A program made the position numbers and the translations under genes. 64,000 nucleotides of DNA, from NCBI GenBank assembly GCA_021651055.1, contig JAJHOH010000001.1, positions 3,534,001-3,598,000 of the forward strand, given 5' to 3'. The stretch comes from Candidatus Manganitrophus morganii. Its GTDB lineage: Bacteria; Nitrospirota; Nitrospiria; SBBL01; Manganitrophaceae. Below the pieces are notes generated by a model. That model ran no database searches and was not told where the DNA came from. It was given only the letters and a program-made list of their open reading frames with translations. Each line of letters starts with the position of its first letter. Within the stretch, counting starts at the first letter, position 1. Of the stretch, positions 51,392-59,740 are shown piece by piece.

Positions 51392-52094
51392 CGCAGCACT
51401 GCTCTATTACACCGGACGGGATTCCCTGCCTTCCGAGGCGATCCATTACTGGCAGATCCATCCGATCGAGATATCTGAAAAGGGGATTCCGCTGCTGAGG
51501 GAGGGGCGTCGCGTTGAAATGAAAGATCTCGAATCGCTCTGCAGGGCTACCGCGCCGGATCTCATCCGAAATATCGGCTGGATCGATCCCATGCTGCTGG
51601 CCTACGGCGTGGGATCGGAAGGCCCTCTGGTTTTCTTCCGGCCGCAGGTTCGGCGGCCCATCTATTTCGGACGGCAGATTTCGCTGAAGTCCGGCGTGGT
51701 TTTATGGCCGTCGCTGGTTCTGGTCGCGTTCTCCCGGCGACTCTATGTCTTCGTGACGAAGACCATCTTGCGTCCCGCCCTTTCCACTTCGCTACTGATG
51801 CCTCCCTTTCTCAATGTGAATGCCAATCATGAAGTCTGTCTGGGTTCAAGCCGCATACCGGGAGGGGGCATGCCGCAGGAGATGGAGACCTGGGCCGAGG
51901 CATTTTACACAAGCGCCTTCACCCATACGAATGCGCCGGATAACCACTTCCTGAAACAAGGAACGATCGTGCAACTCTGGGAGGCGCTGCTTTCGGGTAA
52001 ACGAAAACGCTTTCCGTATCATCTTCTAAAACCGGCCGGGATCACTCTCCGGCAGCTTCTACAAAAGATAGGACTCGATGAATCCGAAAGATGA
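51369..52094 (+). CDS. PRTRC system protein B
   Basis: 241 residues from ATG 51369 (ATG 51363 is also possible), overlapping protein F by 23 bases. The segments LNAALLYYTGRD, PEAIHYWQIHPIE-like start and FLNVNANHEVCLGSSRIP, then EAFYTSAFTHTNA are typical of PRTRC B, a protein with an E2-like fold in related systems. Together with ThiF (E1-like) and A (JAB) this recalls ubiquitin-like conjugation machinery; that link is inference. Confidence 0.85.
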   Translation: MVQTLNLNAALLYYTGRDSLPSEAIHYWQIHPIEISEKGIPLLREGRRVEMKDLESLCRATAPDLIRNIGWIDPMLLAYGVGSEGPLVFFRPQVRRPIYFGRQISLKSGVVLWPSLVLVAFSRRLYVFVTKTILRPALSTSLLMPPFLNVNANHEVCLGSSRIPGGGMPQEMETWAEAFYTSAFTHTNAPDNHFLKQGTIVQLWEALLSGKRKRFPYHLLKPAGITLRQLLQKIGLDESER

Positions 52095-52698
52095 AATTAT
52101 TCAAACGCGTCTTCCCACAGTGATGGTTCCGGTGTTTGAGCCGTTACCAGCCTTGAAAGCGGGGGAGACGCGGCTGGCGATGGCCGAAGATGGCTTATGG
52201 ATTGAGATGGATGCGGGCTGGGGGCACTTTTGTCGGCCGCTCTGGAAGAGCCGACGAAAGTTGCCGTATGGAAATGTTGGAGCGTCATCACAGCTTCGCT
52301 GCGGCCGCATTCCACTGAAGTTGATCGAGCGATTTGCCGAACAGGCTAACGAATGGGCCGATTCTGGATGTGAGACCGCGGCCTGGATCACCTGGGGTGC
52401 AGACTGCGGCTGGGAGTATCTTGTGTTGGAGGTTCTGGAGCGATCGGCGGTATCGGTGCGATATCAATGGCCGGATTTAGATCCGGAGACCGTGCTTGTA
52501 TTGGACCTTCACAGCCATGGAGCCGGGGCCGCGTTCTTCTCCCACACCGACGATCAATCCGATCTGGGATTCCCGCATTACTCGCTGGTTTTGGGCCGCG
52601 CTGGTAAAGACCGGCCGCTCACTCAACTGGATTGCAAGCTGCGGCTCTGTCTCGCCGGGTACTTTTTCGACGAGCCGGCGCCTTGGGTTCAAGCATGA
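52078..52698 (+). CDS. PRTRC system protein A (JAB/Mov34-like)
   Basis: 206 residues from ATG 52078, overlapping protein B by 17 bases. The C-terminal half has LHSHGAGAAFFSHTDDQSD, in which the HxH (first His about residue 144) and Asp match a JAMM metal site, followed by LVLGRAG. JAB enzymes cut isopeptide bonds or C-terminal tails of ubiquitin-like proteins; bacterial substrates are unknown here. The order A then ThiF is usual for the cassette. Confidence 0.87.
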   Translation: MNPKDEIIQTRLPTVMVPVFEPLPALKAGETRLAMAEDGLWIEMDAGWGHFCRPLWKSRRKLPYGNVGASSQLRCGRIPLKLIERFAEQANEWADSGCETAAWITWGADCGWEYLVLEVLERSAVSVRYQWPDLDPETVLVLDLHSHGAGAAFFSHTDDQSDLGFPHYSLVLGRAGKDRPLTQLDCKLRLCLAGYFFDEPAPWVQA

Positions 52699-52710
52699 TC
52701 GGAGGGATCA

Positions 52711-53520
52711 GTGCGGCACTATGTCCGTTTCGATAACGATTTTCGGCCGGTGGAAATTCATCTGGTTGGCTGCGGCGGGACAGGCAGCGCCCTGGCCACC
52801 CGGCTGGTACAACTCAATATGGCACTGATCGCCCTGGGACATCCGGGGATGAAGGTCACTGTCTATGATCCGGATATTGTGAGCGAGGCCAATATAGGGA
52901 GGCAGATGTTCTATCGCGCCGATGTCGGCCATCCGAAGGCGTCCGTGTTGGTGACCCGGATCAACCAGTGCACCGGTTTTTCCTGGGAGGCGGCGCCTAT
53001 AAGATATTTCCTCAAAGGCTACCGTTCTCCGGATCTTTTGATCAGCGCGGTCGATACCGGTAAGGCGAGGATCGAAATCGGGGAGATCCTTCGGAGAGGA
53101 ACCGCCGGCGCCTACTGGTTGGATTGTGGCAATAGCCGAAGCCAGGGGCAGGCGGTTTTCGGGACCGTGCGGGAGGTAGAGAAACCGAAGATCCAAGACG
53201 TGATCGGGCGGCTCCCGACGGTCTTGGATCTCTACCCCGAAATCAGAGACCCAGCCAGGGAGAAGGATCAGGGGCCTTCTTGTTCTCTGGCGGAAGCGAT
53301 CGAGCATCAGGATCTCTTTATCAATCAGTTTGTCGCGATCGAAGCCGTGGAGATGCTCTGGAAGGCCTTCCGATACGGCTTTCTGGAGTATTCCGTGGCG
53401 TATGTCAGTTTAACACCGCGGAGTACCTCGGTCCTGCCGATCGATCCGAAAGCCTGGGAGCGATTTGGGTATTGGACTAGACGCGGGCGAAAGAGGAACG
53501 GCGGACTGAGGGATCATTGA
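52711..53520 (+). CDS. PRTRC system ThiF/E1-like protein
   Basis: 269 residues from GTG 52711, with CGGAGGGATC upstream. The nucleotide-binding loop IHLVGCGGTGSALATRL and VTVYDPDIVSEANIGRQMF match the E1/ThiF/MoeB adenylation fold. ISAVDTGKAR follows, typical of the family. It lacks the zinc-binding CxxC pairs and an obvious catalytic Cys loop of classical E1s. It ends the cassette. PRTRC protein D (actin-like ATPase) is not found in the window. Confidence 0.88.
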   Translation: MRHYVRFDNDFRPVEIHLVGCGGTGSALATRLVQLNMALIALGHPGMKVTVYDPDIVSEANIGRQMFYRADVGHPKASVLVTRINQCTGFSWEAAPIRYFLKGYRSPDLLISAVDTGKARIEIGEILRRGTAGAYWLDCGNSRSQGQAVFGTVREVEKPKIQDVIGRLPTVLDLYPEIRDPAREKDQGPSCSLAEAIEHQDLFINQFVAIEAVEMLWKAFRYGFLEYSVAYVSLTPRSTSVLPIDPKAWERFGYWTRRGRKRNGGLRDH

Positions 53521-53595
53521 CAAGGGAGGAGGATTAAGAGATAACCCAACAAAGGTGTAAACGGACTGGCCGGAGGGATGGAGGCCCCGGGCGCC

Positions 53596-53624
53596 TTGAC
53601 TTGACCGCGACTGGTCTATATACT
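53596..53624 (+). promoter_or_regulatory. Sigma-70 promoter of the second toxin-antitoxin pair
   Basis: TTGACT (53596-53601), 17 bases, then TATACT (53619-53624), about 35 bases before the antitoxin start. The -10 lies inside the tandem repeats described next. Confidence 0.75.
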
Positions 53625-53633
53625 GGTCTATAT
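53610..53633. promoter_or_regulatory. Tandem 12-bp direct repeats, probable operator
   Basis: Two exact adjacent copies of ACTGGTCTATAT overlap the -10 region. Antitoxin dimers commonly bind such repeats to repress their own promoter, so this is a likely operator. Confidence 0.75.
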
Positions 53634-53657
53634 GAAACAAAATAACGGGGAAAAAAC

Positions 53658-53900
53658 ATGAAAAGAGAAATTGGTTCCTACGAAGCGAAGACGAAGCTCT
53701 CAGAGTTGCTGCGGCAGGTGAAAGCAGGAAAGAGTTTCACGATTACGAGTCGGGGGGAAGCTGTCGCGGACCTTGTGCCGAGCGTCGGGGCGAAGACGAA
53801 AGACAAAGCTGCGGCGGTGAAAAAGATGAAGGCGTTCATGCTGGAGAACCCGGTGCGCGGGGTGAACATCAAGGAACTCATCGAAGAGGGGCGCGCGTGA
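53658..53900 (+). CDS. Phd/YefM-family antitoxin (second pair)
   Basis: 80 residues from ATG 53658. MKREIGSYEAKTKLSELLRQVKAGKSFTITSRGEAVADLVP is the Phd/YefM DNA-binding domain; the short C-terminus (NPVRGVNIKELIEEGRA) should bind the toxin. It overlaps the toxin start by four bases. The pair sits between the PRTRC cassette and the helicase gene and likely reinforces maintenance. Confidence 0.88.
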   Translation: MKREIGSYEAKTKLSELLRQVKAGKSFTITSRGEAVADLVPSVGAKTKDKAAAVKKMKAFMLENPVRGVNIKELIEEGRA

Positions 53901-54322
53901 GGTTTGTCGTCGACAATTCCGTTTCGATGCGCTGGTTCTTCGGCGACGGCAAGCCGCAGGAACTCGCCTATGCCACAGAAGCGCTTGACGCGATGCGGGA
54001 CGGGAGTGCGCTCGTGCCGGTCACATGGGGGCTCGAAGTGGCGAATGTCATCGCAAGGGCGGAAGCGAAGGGATTGGTCACAGAGGCTCGCAGCGAGACC
54101 TTCCTCGGGATGCTCGAAGAGGTGGATATCGAAGTGGATGATGCGACTTTCTCGCATGCGTTGTCGGAGACCCTTCAATTGGCTCGGCGTTACCGGCTTT
54201 CCTCCTATGACGCCTCCTATCTCGAACTGGCTTTGCGCGAGGGGATACCTCTGGCGACGCTGGATGAAGAGCTACAGAAGGCGGCCAAGAAGGCGGGCGT
54301 AAAGCGATTTGCAATAAGATAA
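53897..54322 (+). CDS. PIN-domain VapC-type toxin (second pair)
   Basis: 141 residues from GTG 53897. MRFVVDNSVSMRWFF supplies the first Asp, LEVANVIARAEAKG the Glu, and RRYRLSSYDASYLELALREGIPLATLDEEL the later Asp residues of the PIN nuclease site. All four acidic positions look present. It is distinct in sequence from the PIN toxin at 31610. Expected to be an RNA-cutting toxin held in check by the upstream antitoxin. Confidence 0.88.
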   Translation: MRFVVDNSVSMRWFFGDGKPQELAYATEALDAMRDGSALVPVTWGLEVANVIARAEAKGLVTEARSETFLGMLEEVDIEVDDATFSHALSETLQLARRYRLSSYDASYLELALREGIPLATLDEELQKAAKKAGVKRFAIR

Positions 54323-54427
54323 GTGAAAGGCATAACGCTGCAACGCAGATCCACGAATGCCTAACGGCCCTGGGGTCGAAAGTCCCAATCTGTGGCATTA
54401 AGGTTCAGACGAATCTTGATTGTGATG

Positions 54428-54473
54428 AAGAGGCCCGGTTTCCCGATGAGGGAGGCTGGGCCTCTTCCTTTTT
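54428..54473 (+). terminator. Terminator hairpin before the large helicase
   Basis: A long stem (arms 54428-54444 and 54450-54466, three G-T pairs, loop GATGA) followed by CCTTTTT. The helicase start codons (54480 or 54495) lie within 25 bases. Same layout as the hairpins at 34354 and 46045. Confidence 0.75.
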
Positions 54474-54494
54474 CAGACCATGATGGAGATCTTT

Positions 54495-57400
54495 ATGAGC
54501 GGGAACGCAGCCAAAGAATTGCAGAAGGCACTCAAACAACTTCAGAGGTTTCAGAGAAAACTCAAGGAAGTCGAAAATCGCCCGGACGAAATCGAGGAAT
54601 TGGTGGAAGAGGAGGTATCCAATCTCTGGAAGCCGGTGGACCCGATTCAGCGCATCCGAATACCGGCCGCGCCGGATATCCGGCTTCCTTTTTTCATGCC
54701 CGCCCGGCAGAGAGAAGTCGCTTATATCGAGGCTTCCGCCCACGAAGCGGGGCTCTTCCTGCTTCCGTACACACAGACATTCCGAGAGCAGTTTACAGAG
54801 CGCTTCGAAGCGAAGATCTCCTCTGTAAGACGGCTGCTGCAGCGATTACGGGATCTGGAGCTGGAATATCATCAAGAAGCCAAGACGCAGTCCTTTGAAA
54901 ACGAGGCTCCGGATGATAAGGACCGGGCGACGAAGGAGGACTTTGAGCGTCTGACCGGTGACTACAACTTCTTCAAGTACCTCCATACGGTCACCCTGGA
55001 TAACAGCAAACTGGGACGACTCTTCAGTGAGATCGGATCTCTACTGGGAGAGGCGCAGAATGGAGGGATCGTCGCATGTCTGAAAAAGGAGCAGAGCAGC
55101 GGCAGGACCGGCGGCGCCCTTGCAGAGGCATTGGAGTCATTCGATCAGATCGCGCCCCTGTGCGGCAATATGTATCTCTCCTCCATCGCCTCCTGGGCTT
55201 CGTTGTCCAACTTCATCTCCTCGGAAGCCAAGAAGCTCGAAAGGGAGATGCTCGATGGAGTAGGCCCTGAGATTTACCGGCCTGACTATCTTGCCTTTCG
55301 GGAGACGATCAAGCGGACCACAGAGGGGTTATCGGGAGCGCCGACCTCCATGCAGGAGAAAGCGCTTTATTATGCCTATCTGAGTTTTCAGGTGCACCTA
55401 TTGGAGAAAAGAAAGGATCCCTTCCGGCTGAATAACTTCGCCCAGGTCGGCGCCGGCAAGACCTACACCACGCCGATCTTCCTGAAGGTGTTCTCCCACC
55501 TGATTAATCAGAAGTGGGCGAAACGGCAACGCCCGCCCATCAAACTCCTCACACTCTATTTTACCGAGGCCAACCTCTGCCGGAATGTCATCAACTCCAT
55601 GGTCGAGATCAGTGTTCCTAAAGACACGCTGCACCAGATCCAGATGAAGAAGTTGCCCACCCTCACAGTCAAAGACGGCGATTGCGTCGTTCTCAGCCGC
55701 CATGAGTTCGGGCTCAAGGAGGAGGAAGAGATTATTCGACCTCTGGAGATCCTCATCCGAAGAGGGTTTCAGTTCATGATCGTCGCCGATGAATCGTCGT
55801 TCTTGAAGAACTCCGAGAGTGGGATCTCGCATGCGATGGAGCGCCTTTACGCCTATCTGCGGCGAAGAGGAGTTCTCTGGGTGGACTATCGCCTCTCCGC
55901 CACCCCCACGAACAATGACACCGGCGATTTTCTCTATCTGTTGGCGACGAATCGGATCAACATCGGCTCCTTTCTTCATGCCGATCCCGACATCGCGCTG
56001 AAAATGGAGGCGCATCTGGCCGCAGGACAGGAGCGCTCCGATCCCGAGCACAGGATCACATTGAACCAGCTTCTGAGACTATTGAATCGCGGAAGTTCCC
56101 GGACCGGAATTCTCTTGATGATGAACCTCATCGAAAAATCGGCAAAAAACGCACAGGACAAAGACGGAGAGAAAGGAGGAGAGGATACTGAGAAGTACGT
56201 TCTGGAACTGGTCTATACCGACTGCGCCGGCGCCATTCTCTCACTCTATTACATGGCGGTTTACCACTCGCATCGTTTCAACATCCCCTCCTGGTTGGGA
56301 AAGGATAAAGAGGGTCACAGCGTGGAGCCGACCCTCCTCGACGTCATGAATAAGCTTGGCGTCGGCTTTACCCGAATTCATCAGCCGGCGGGGGAAAAAG
56401 TGAAGCATCTCATCGGCCTTGAGCGGCCTCTGGTCCATCCCGGATCGCGGGAGATGAGCTGCCTGATCCCCTGCATCCCTCTGCTCAAAGAGATCGCATC
56501 CGCCTTGACCTACGATCGGGCGCTGAACGCGGATGAGGAAGTCCATTTCCAGATCAACGCCAAACAGCTGAAATCGAATCTCCTGGAGGCGGTCACCAAT
56601 CTCGAGGTGTTGGAGAAGATCAGAGAGTTTCTCAATCTGATGATGTTCGTGAATCTGGTCCGAAAGGTCAGAGGCAGCCAGCGCGCCTGGTGGACGGTCG
56701 GAGAGGCCGTAGAAGTGGAATTCCGAAAGCTGCGGTTGGAATTCGTGGCGGCCTATGCGCAGGTTCGCGGTATCCCGTTGATTCAGAAGGAAGAGGTGGT
56801 CCATCGGAAGGTTCATCAGGGGTTTCAGATCGTCGAAGAGACGGAGTGCTACCCGTACTTGGCGATTGAGTCTCATAAAAAGAAAGATCTCATTTGCCTT
56901 TTGCGAGGTCTTTCTTATGAAGGTCTCTTGTGGCATCGGCTCCTGGACGACTTGGCCCAGTATTTTGCTCCGGTCCGTTTCTTTGAGATGGTCGATCTTC
57001 TGGAGGAACTGAAGACTGAAGGAAAGACCCTGCGAGAGAGGGAGAGGCTCGATGAGGAGATCGAGAAAAAGCGATCCCTGATCACGGAGATGCTGATCGA
57101 CGCCTTGGGGCTCTCTTACGAGATCCAGGAGTATGCAAAGGTGCTGACCCTTTTAGAGGGCGATGTCACAGAGCTTCCGGCGGAAGAAGACGACCTGCTC
57201 CATTTTCGGCCGTCGATCCTCTCGAAATACCCGATCTTTTTAAAAGAGGTCCTCGATCTGCTCAAGAGTGTGCTGGAGGATCTGCAGGGGTCCGAGCGGT
57301 TTGCTCTTGCGGATGTGATTTCGGATATCGGCAGCGAGAACGTCGATTTGGCGCAGACCCTGGCCGAATACGGGATCATCTTCAAGGCCTCCGAGTCGGT

Positions 57401-58340
57401 CAATTTTCCGCTGGTCTTGCGGTTTGCAGACCGGATTCTACAGAAGCTGGGGTCGATCTTTGCCAAAAAAGAGATACAGCTGACCCTCCGGGAGGAGGAT
57501 GTCGGTGGCATCCGGCGGACCGTCGCGAGGAGCGCAAGCTTTGAGAATTTCGCAAGGAAGCTCTCGGAGATGGCGAAGGTTCATGAATCTCCGGTGTTGA
57601 TCTCCTGCCGCTATCGCTTCTCCCAGAAAAGTGTCGCGGCCACGACCGGGGCCCTGTATGCGGTGACCGGGGAGACGGATAAGGCGGAGCGGTATCGCAT
57701 CCTGGAATCGTTCGATCATATGGATGAGAAGATGGGGCGGGTCTTGGTAGCGACCACCCGGTCGATCATGAAGGGATTTAACCTCTTCTATGCCCAGTAC
57801 GGCTGTATGTCGGAAGGACTGGACAACGCCGAAGTGCGGATGCAGATGGCAGGGCGGCTTCGTCCCCTTTTCCCGCAGCATCTCAAGGAGATTCAAAGGA
57901 TGTTGGAAGTATTGAGAAAAGAGAAGCCGGAGGCGCCGGTAATCCTGCATTTGGATCGGTTGTCGAAGAATGTGAAAGTCTTCGATGTGATCTCTCCGCA
58001 GATCATATCGGGTTTTCCGGATATTCAGAATACGAAGGCGTTTCTGCTCCATACCTTTCTTTTCTCCCAGACCCATCAGCGATCTTTTCCGGCCATCTTC
58101 TCCGATGAGGAGGTCTTCCACTATGTCGACACCGAGCCGGCATTTAGCGCCAAAACGGTGGAGGCCTTCTGCCGGAAGACCATCGAGGAGGCGATCGAGG
58201 GATACCTGTTGAAACTGCGTGGGAGGAAGGAGATTGTGGTTTCGGAGCTGATCGAGATGATGGAAGAGGAGATTGAAGCCGTGGCCTGCGAGAATATCAA
58301 GGCATCGAGCTATCTTCCCCTACTTCAGGCGGCGTCATAA
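54495..58340 (+). CDS. 1281-residue SF2 (DEAD/SNF2-like) helicase
   Basis: ATG 54495 is preferred for its GGAG site; ATG 54480 would add five residues. Residues ~1-300 are a charged helical region. Walker A lies in QVGAGKTYTT (about 317), the motif II equivalent is VADESSFLK (about 431), motif III LSATPTNN follows, and motif VI-like VRMQMAGRLRPLFP is near 1120 after VLVATTRSIMKGFNLFYA. The region between the two RecA lobes is greatly expanded (over 500 residues). The C-terminus is helical. The protein resembles large helicases encoded with DNA methylases on ICEs and could act in antirestriction or DNA processing; it may pair with the methylase at 41761. Confidence 0.82.
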   Translation: MSGNAAKELQKALKQLQRFQRKLKEVENRPDEIEELVEEEVSNLWKPVDPIQRIRIPAAPDIRLPFFMPARQREVAYIEASAHEAGLFLLPYTQTFREQFTERFEAKISSVRRLLQRLRDLELEYHQEAKTQSFENEAPDDKDRATKEDFERLTGDYNFFKYLHTVTLDNSKLGRLFSEIGSLLGEAQNGGIVACLKKEQSSGRTGGALAEALESFDQIAPLCGNMYLSSIASWASLSNFISSEAKKLEREMLDGVGPEIYRPDYLAFRETIKRTTEGLSGAPTSMQEKALYYAYLSFQVHLLEKRKDPFRLNNFAQVGAGKTYTTPIFLKVFSHLINQKWAKRQRPPIKLLTLYFTEANLCRNVINSMVEISVPKDTLHQIQMKKLPTLTVKDGDCVVLSRHEFGLKEEEEIIRPLEILIRRGFQFMIVADESSFLKNSESGISHAMERLYAYLRRRGVLWVDYRLSATPTNNDTGDFLYLLATNRINIGSFLHADPDIALKMEAHLAAGQERSDPEHRITLNQLLRLLNRGSSRTGILLMMNLIEKSAKNAQDKDGEKGGEDTEKYVLELVYTDCAGAILSLYYMAVYHSHRFNIPSWLGKDKEGHSVEPTLLDVMNKLGVGFTRIHQPAGEKVKHLIGLERPLVHPGSREMSCLIPCIPLLKEIASALTYDRALNADEEVHFQINAKQLKSNLLEAVTNLEVLEKIREFLNLMMFVNLVRKVRGSQRAWWTVGEAVEVEFRKLRLEFVAAYAQVRGIPLIQKEEVVHRKVHQGFQIVEETECYPYLAIESHKKKDLICLLRGLSYEGLLWHRLLDDLAQYFAPVRFFEMVDLLEELKTEGKTLRERERLDEEIEKKRSLITEMLIDALGLSYEIQEYAKVLTLLEGDVTELPAEEDDLLHFRPSILSKYPIFLKEVLDLLKSVLEDLQGSERFALADVISDIGSENVDLAQTLAEYGIIFKASESVNFPLVLRFADRILQKLGSIFAKKEIQLTLREEDVGGIRRTVARSASFENFARKLSEMAKVHESPVLISCRYRFSQKSVAATTGALYAVTGETDKAERYRILESFDHMDEKMGRVLVATTRSIMKGFNLFYAQYGCMSEGLDNAEVRMQMAGRLRPLFPQHLKEIQRMLEVLRKEKPEAPVILHLDRLSKNVKVFDVISPQIISGFPDIQNTKAFLLHTFLFSQTHQRSFPAIFSDEEVFHYVDTEPAFSAKTVEAFCRKTIEEAIEGYLLKLRGRKEIVVSELIEMMEEEIEAVACENIKASSYLPLLQAAS

Positions 58341-58359
58341 GAGATTTTTGTTCTCGAAA

Positions 58360-58393
58360 AGGGGTCCCCCGGTTGGGGGGCCTCTTTTTTTTT
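58360..58393 (+). terminator. Terminator after the large helicase
   Basis: An 11-bp GC-rich stem (AGGGGTCCCCC with GGGGGGCCTCT, two G-T pairs, loop GGTT) followed by eight T. Strong intrinsic terminator ending the last large ICE operon. Confidence 0.88.
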
Positions 58394-58442
58394 GCCTTTT
58401 TTCCCGGGCATGTTTGCCGAAATCATCTAAGGGAGGAATATA

Positions 58443-58601
58443 TTGGAACCCGATGAGATGGAGAGTGATCCGTTCGATATGGTGCAGGAGATCCTGAACA
58501 GCGACCACTATACTTCCGGAGAGAAGGAATGCGTGAAGTTTCCTCCCCCTCCAGTTAATATGATCCGGACCGGCACCAGTATTCCGCCACCTAGATCTTA
58601 A
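58443..58601 (+). CDS. 52-residue acidic protein, possible
   Basis: A short frame from TTG 58443 with an excellent AAGGGAGGAATA site, ending TAA 58601. The product is acidic at the start (EPDEMESDPFDMVQEIL) and Pro-rich at the end (FPPPPVN, IPPPR). No family recognised. The ribosome site is the main support. Confidence 0.45.
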   Translation: MEPDEMESDPFDMVQEILNSDHYTSGEKECVKFPPPPVNMIRTGTSIPPPRS

Positions 58602-58762
58602 AAAGCCTGGCCCGGTTTAAGACTTCTTTAACCCAAGTGGAATGGGTCTTGGGGTCGTGTCGGTCGATCTTTACTGTCGCTGATCAAAACTTTATCTTCG
58701 GGGAGGCCGATCCGAGAGAGGGGTGGAGGTGATATCCCATGCCCGTCTGAGACCGGACAGTG

Positions 58763-58954
58763 ATGGCGGATGAAACACTTTTAAAATTACGGCTCTTGAA
58801 AGAGGGGGTCCTAGACTGGTGCATACCTGCGGCCTATCGGAAACTTTTCGTCGAGCAGGCCGAGAAATTAACCGACATCACAAAGCTACAGGTCTCCAAA
58901 TGGCGGCGGCGCGGAGAGTCCGAATCGTCTTCTGACGATGGCCCCAGGAGATGA
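58763..58954 (+). CDS. 63-residue basic protein near the ICE end, possible
   Basis: Frame from ATG 58763 (GTG 58760 also in frame). The product is helical and ends in a basic patch (VSKWRRRGESESSS). The ribosome site is weak. Located 80 bases from the tRNA at the presumed ICE end, the place where an excisionase-type gene could sit, but the sequence shows no winged-helix pattern I recognise. Confidence 0.35.
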   Translation: MADETLLKLRLLKEGVLDWCIPAAYRKLFVEQAEKLTDITKLQVSKWRRRGESESSSDDGPRR

Positions 58955-59035
58955 GGAGAAGGAGCTTCCTGCTGGTCACCGTTTGGTCACTGTTTATTTT
59001 TACGTTCAGGTGTGATCTTCTAAGTTGTTGATTTT

Positions 59036-59111
59036 TGGTGGAGCTGCGGGGGATCGAACCCCGGACCTCCTGATTGCGAACCAGGCGCTCTCCCAGCTGA
59101 GCTACAGCCCC
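59036..59111 (-). tRNA. tRNA-Ala (anticodon CGC)
   Basis: Read leftwards the sequence folds as a full cloverleaf: acceptor GGGGCTG with CAGCTCC, D arm GCTCAGCTGGGAGAGC, anticodon loop TTCGCAA (anticodon CGC, reading GCG), T arm CGGGGTTCGATCCCCG-like, discriminator A and an encoded CCA. It belongs to the chromosomal side, but its 3' end points at the ICE, the usual target of tyrosine-integrase elements. It is therefore the probable attachment site at this end. Confidence 0.95.
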
Positions 59112-59151
59112 GTAAAGGCAGGACAAAAGATAAAACATTTCATGGCGATTG

Positions 59152-59640
59152 TCAATTGGATCTTCGAGCGGCGGTTTTTTTCACCTCCGTGGCCATGAAC
59201 CACATCCCGAGATACTTGTTGATGAAGTGCTGACGCGGCAGGAAGGAGAGAAACGGGCGCTTCCGAAATCCGAGTTGAGAGATCTGAGACCAAAGGCCGG
59301 AGTGCTCCGGATTCAATTTCAGCCCCTTTCGGAAAACCGTAAGCGCCTTCTTCTTGTCTCCCGTTTTTAAATAAATCATGCCGAGATTCTGATAAAAGCC
59401 GGGCTCATACTGATCCATTGAAATGGCACGCTGACAATAGGTCAATCCGCTCATGATGTTGTTGCGCGCCATCGCGTAGCAGAGGCCGAGCGCGGAAAAT
59501 AAAACAGGCGGAACATTTTCTTCCGGCAGGTCTGAAAAGCGCTTTTGGCTCTCAAGCAAGGTATTCAGGGCTGAATCCCAATTTTTTTCACGCATGTAGG
59601 CGAGACCTAGTTCGAGGTATTCCTCTCCAGTCATCTCCAT
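59152..59640 (-). CDS. TPR-repeat protein
   Basis: 162 residues read leftwards from ATG 59640. Repeats such as YLELGLAYMREKNWDSALNTL and PGFYQNLGMIYLKTGDKKKALTVF are tetratricopeptide units, at least three, used for protein contact. The C-terminus is basic. It follows the pur genes in the same direction and precedes the tRNA. No enzymatic part. Chromosomal by context. Confidence 0.8.
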   Translation of the reverse strand: MEMTGEEYLELGLAYMREKNWDSALNTLLESQKRFSDLPEENVPPVLFSALGLCYAMARNNIMSGLTYCQRAISMDQYEPGFYQNLGMIYLKTGDKKKALTVFRKGLKLNPEHSGLWSQISQLGFRKRPFLSFLPRQHFINKYLGMWFMATEVKKTAARRSN

Positions 59641-59740
59641 TCTCCCATGGTTTTTACTTCCGGTGGACTACAAAACATAAAAACGAAACCAGTCCCTTCT
59701 TCGTCTCCGGCGAGTCCGAGGAATCCGGCCTTGCGGAGAA

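Noticed and set aside
1-59035. Relaxase, integrase, oriT or ParA within the ICE part
   Set aside because: Looked for and not seen; no relaxase HUH triad, integrase R-H-R-Y pattern or ParA Walker protein among the plausible genes.
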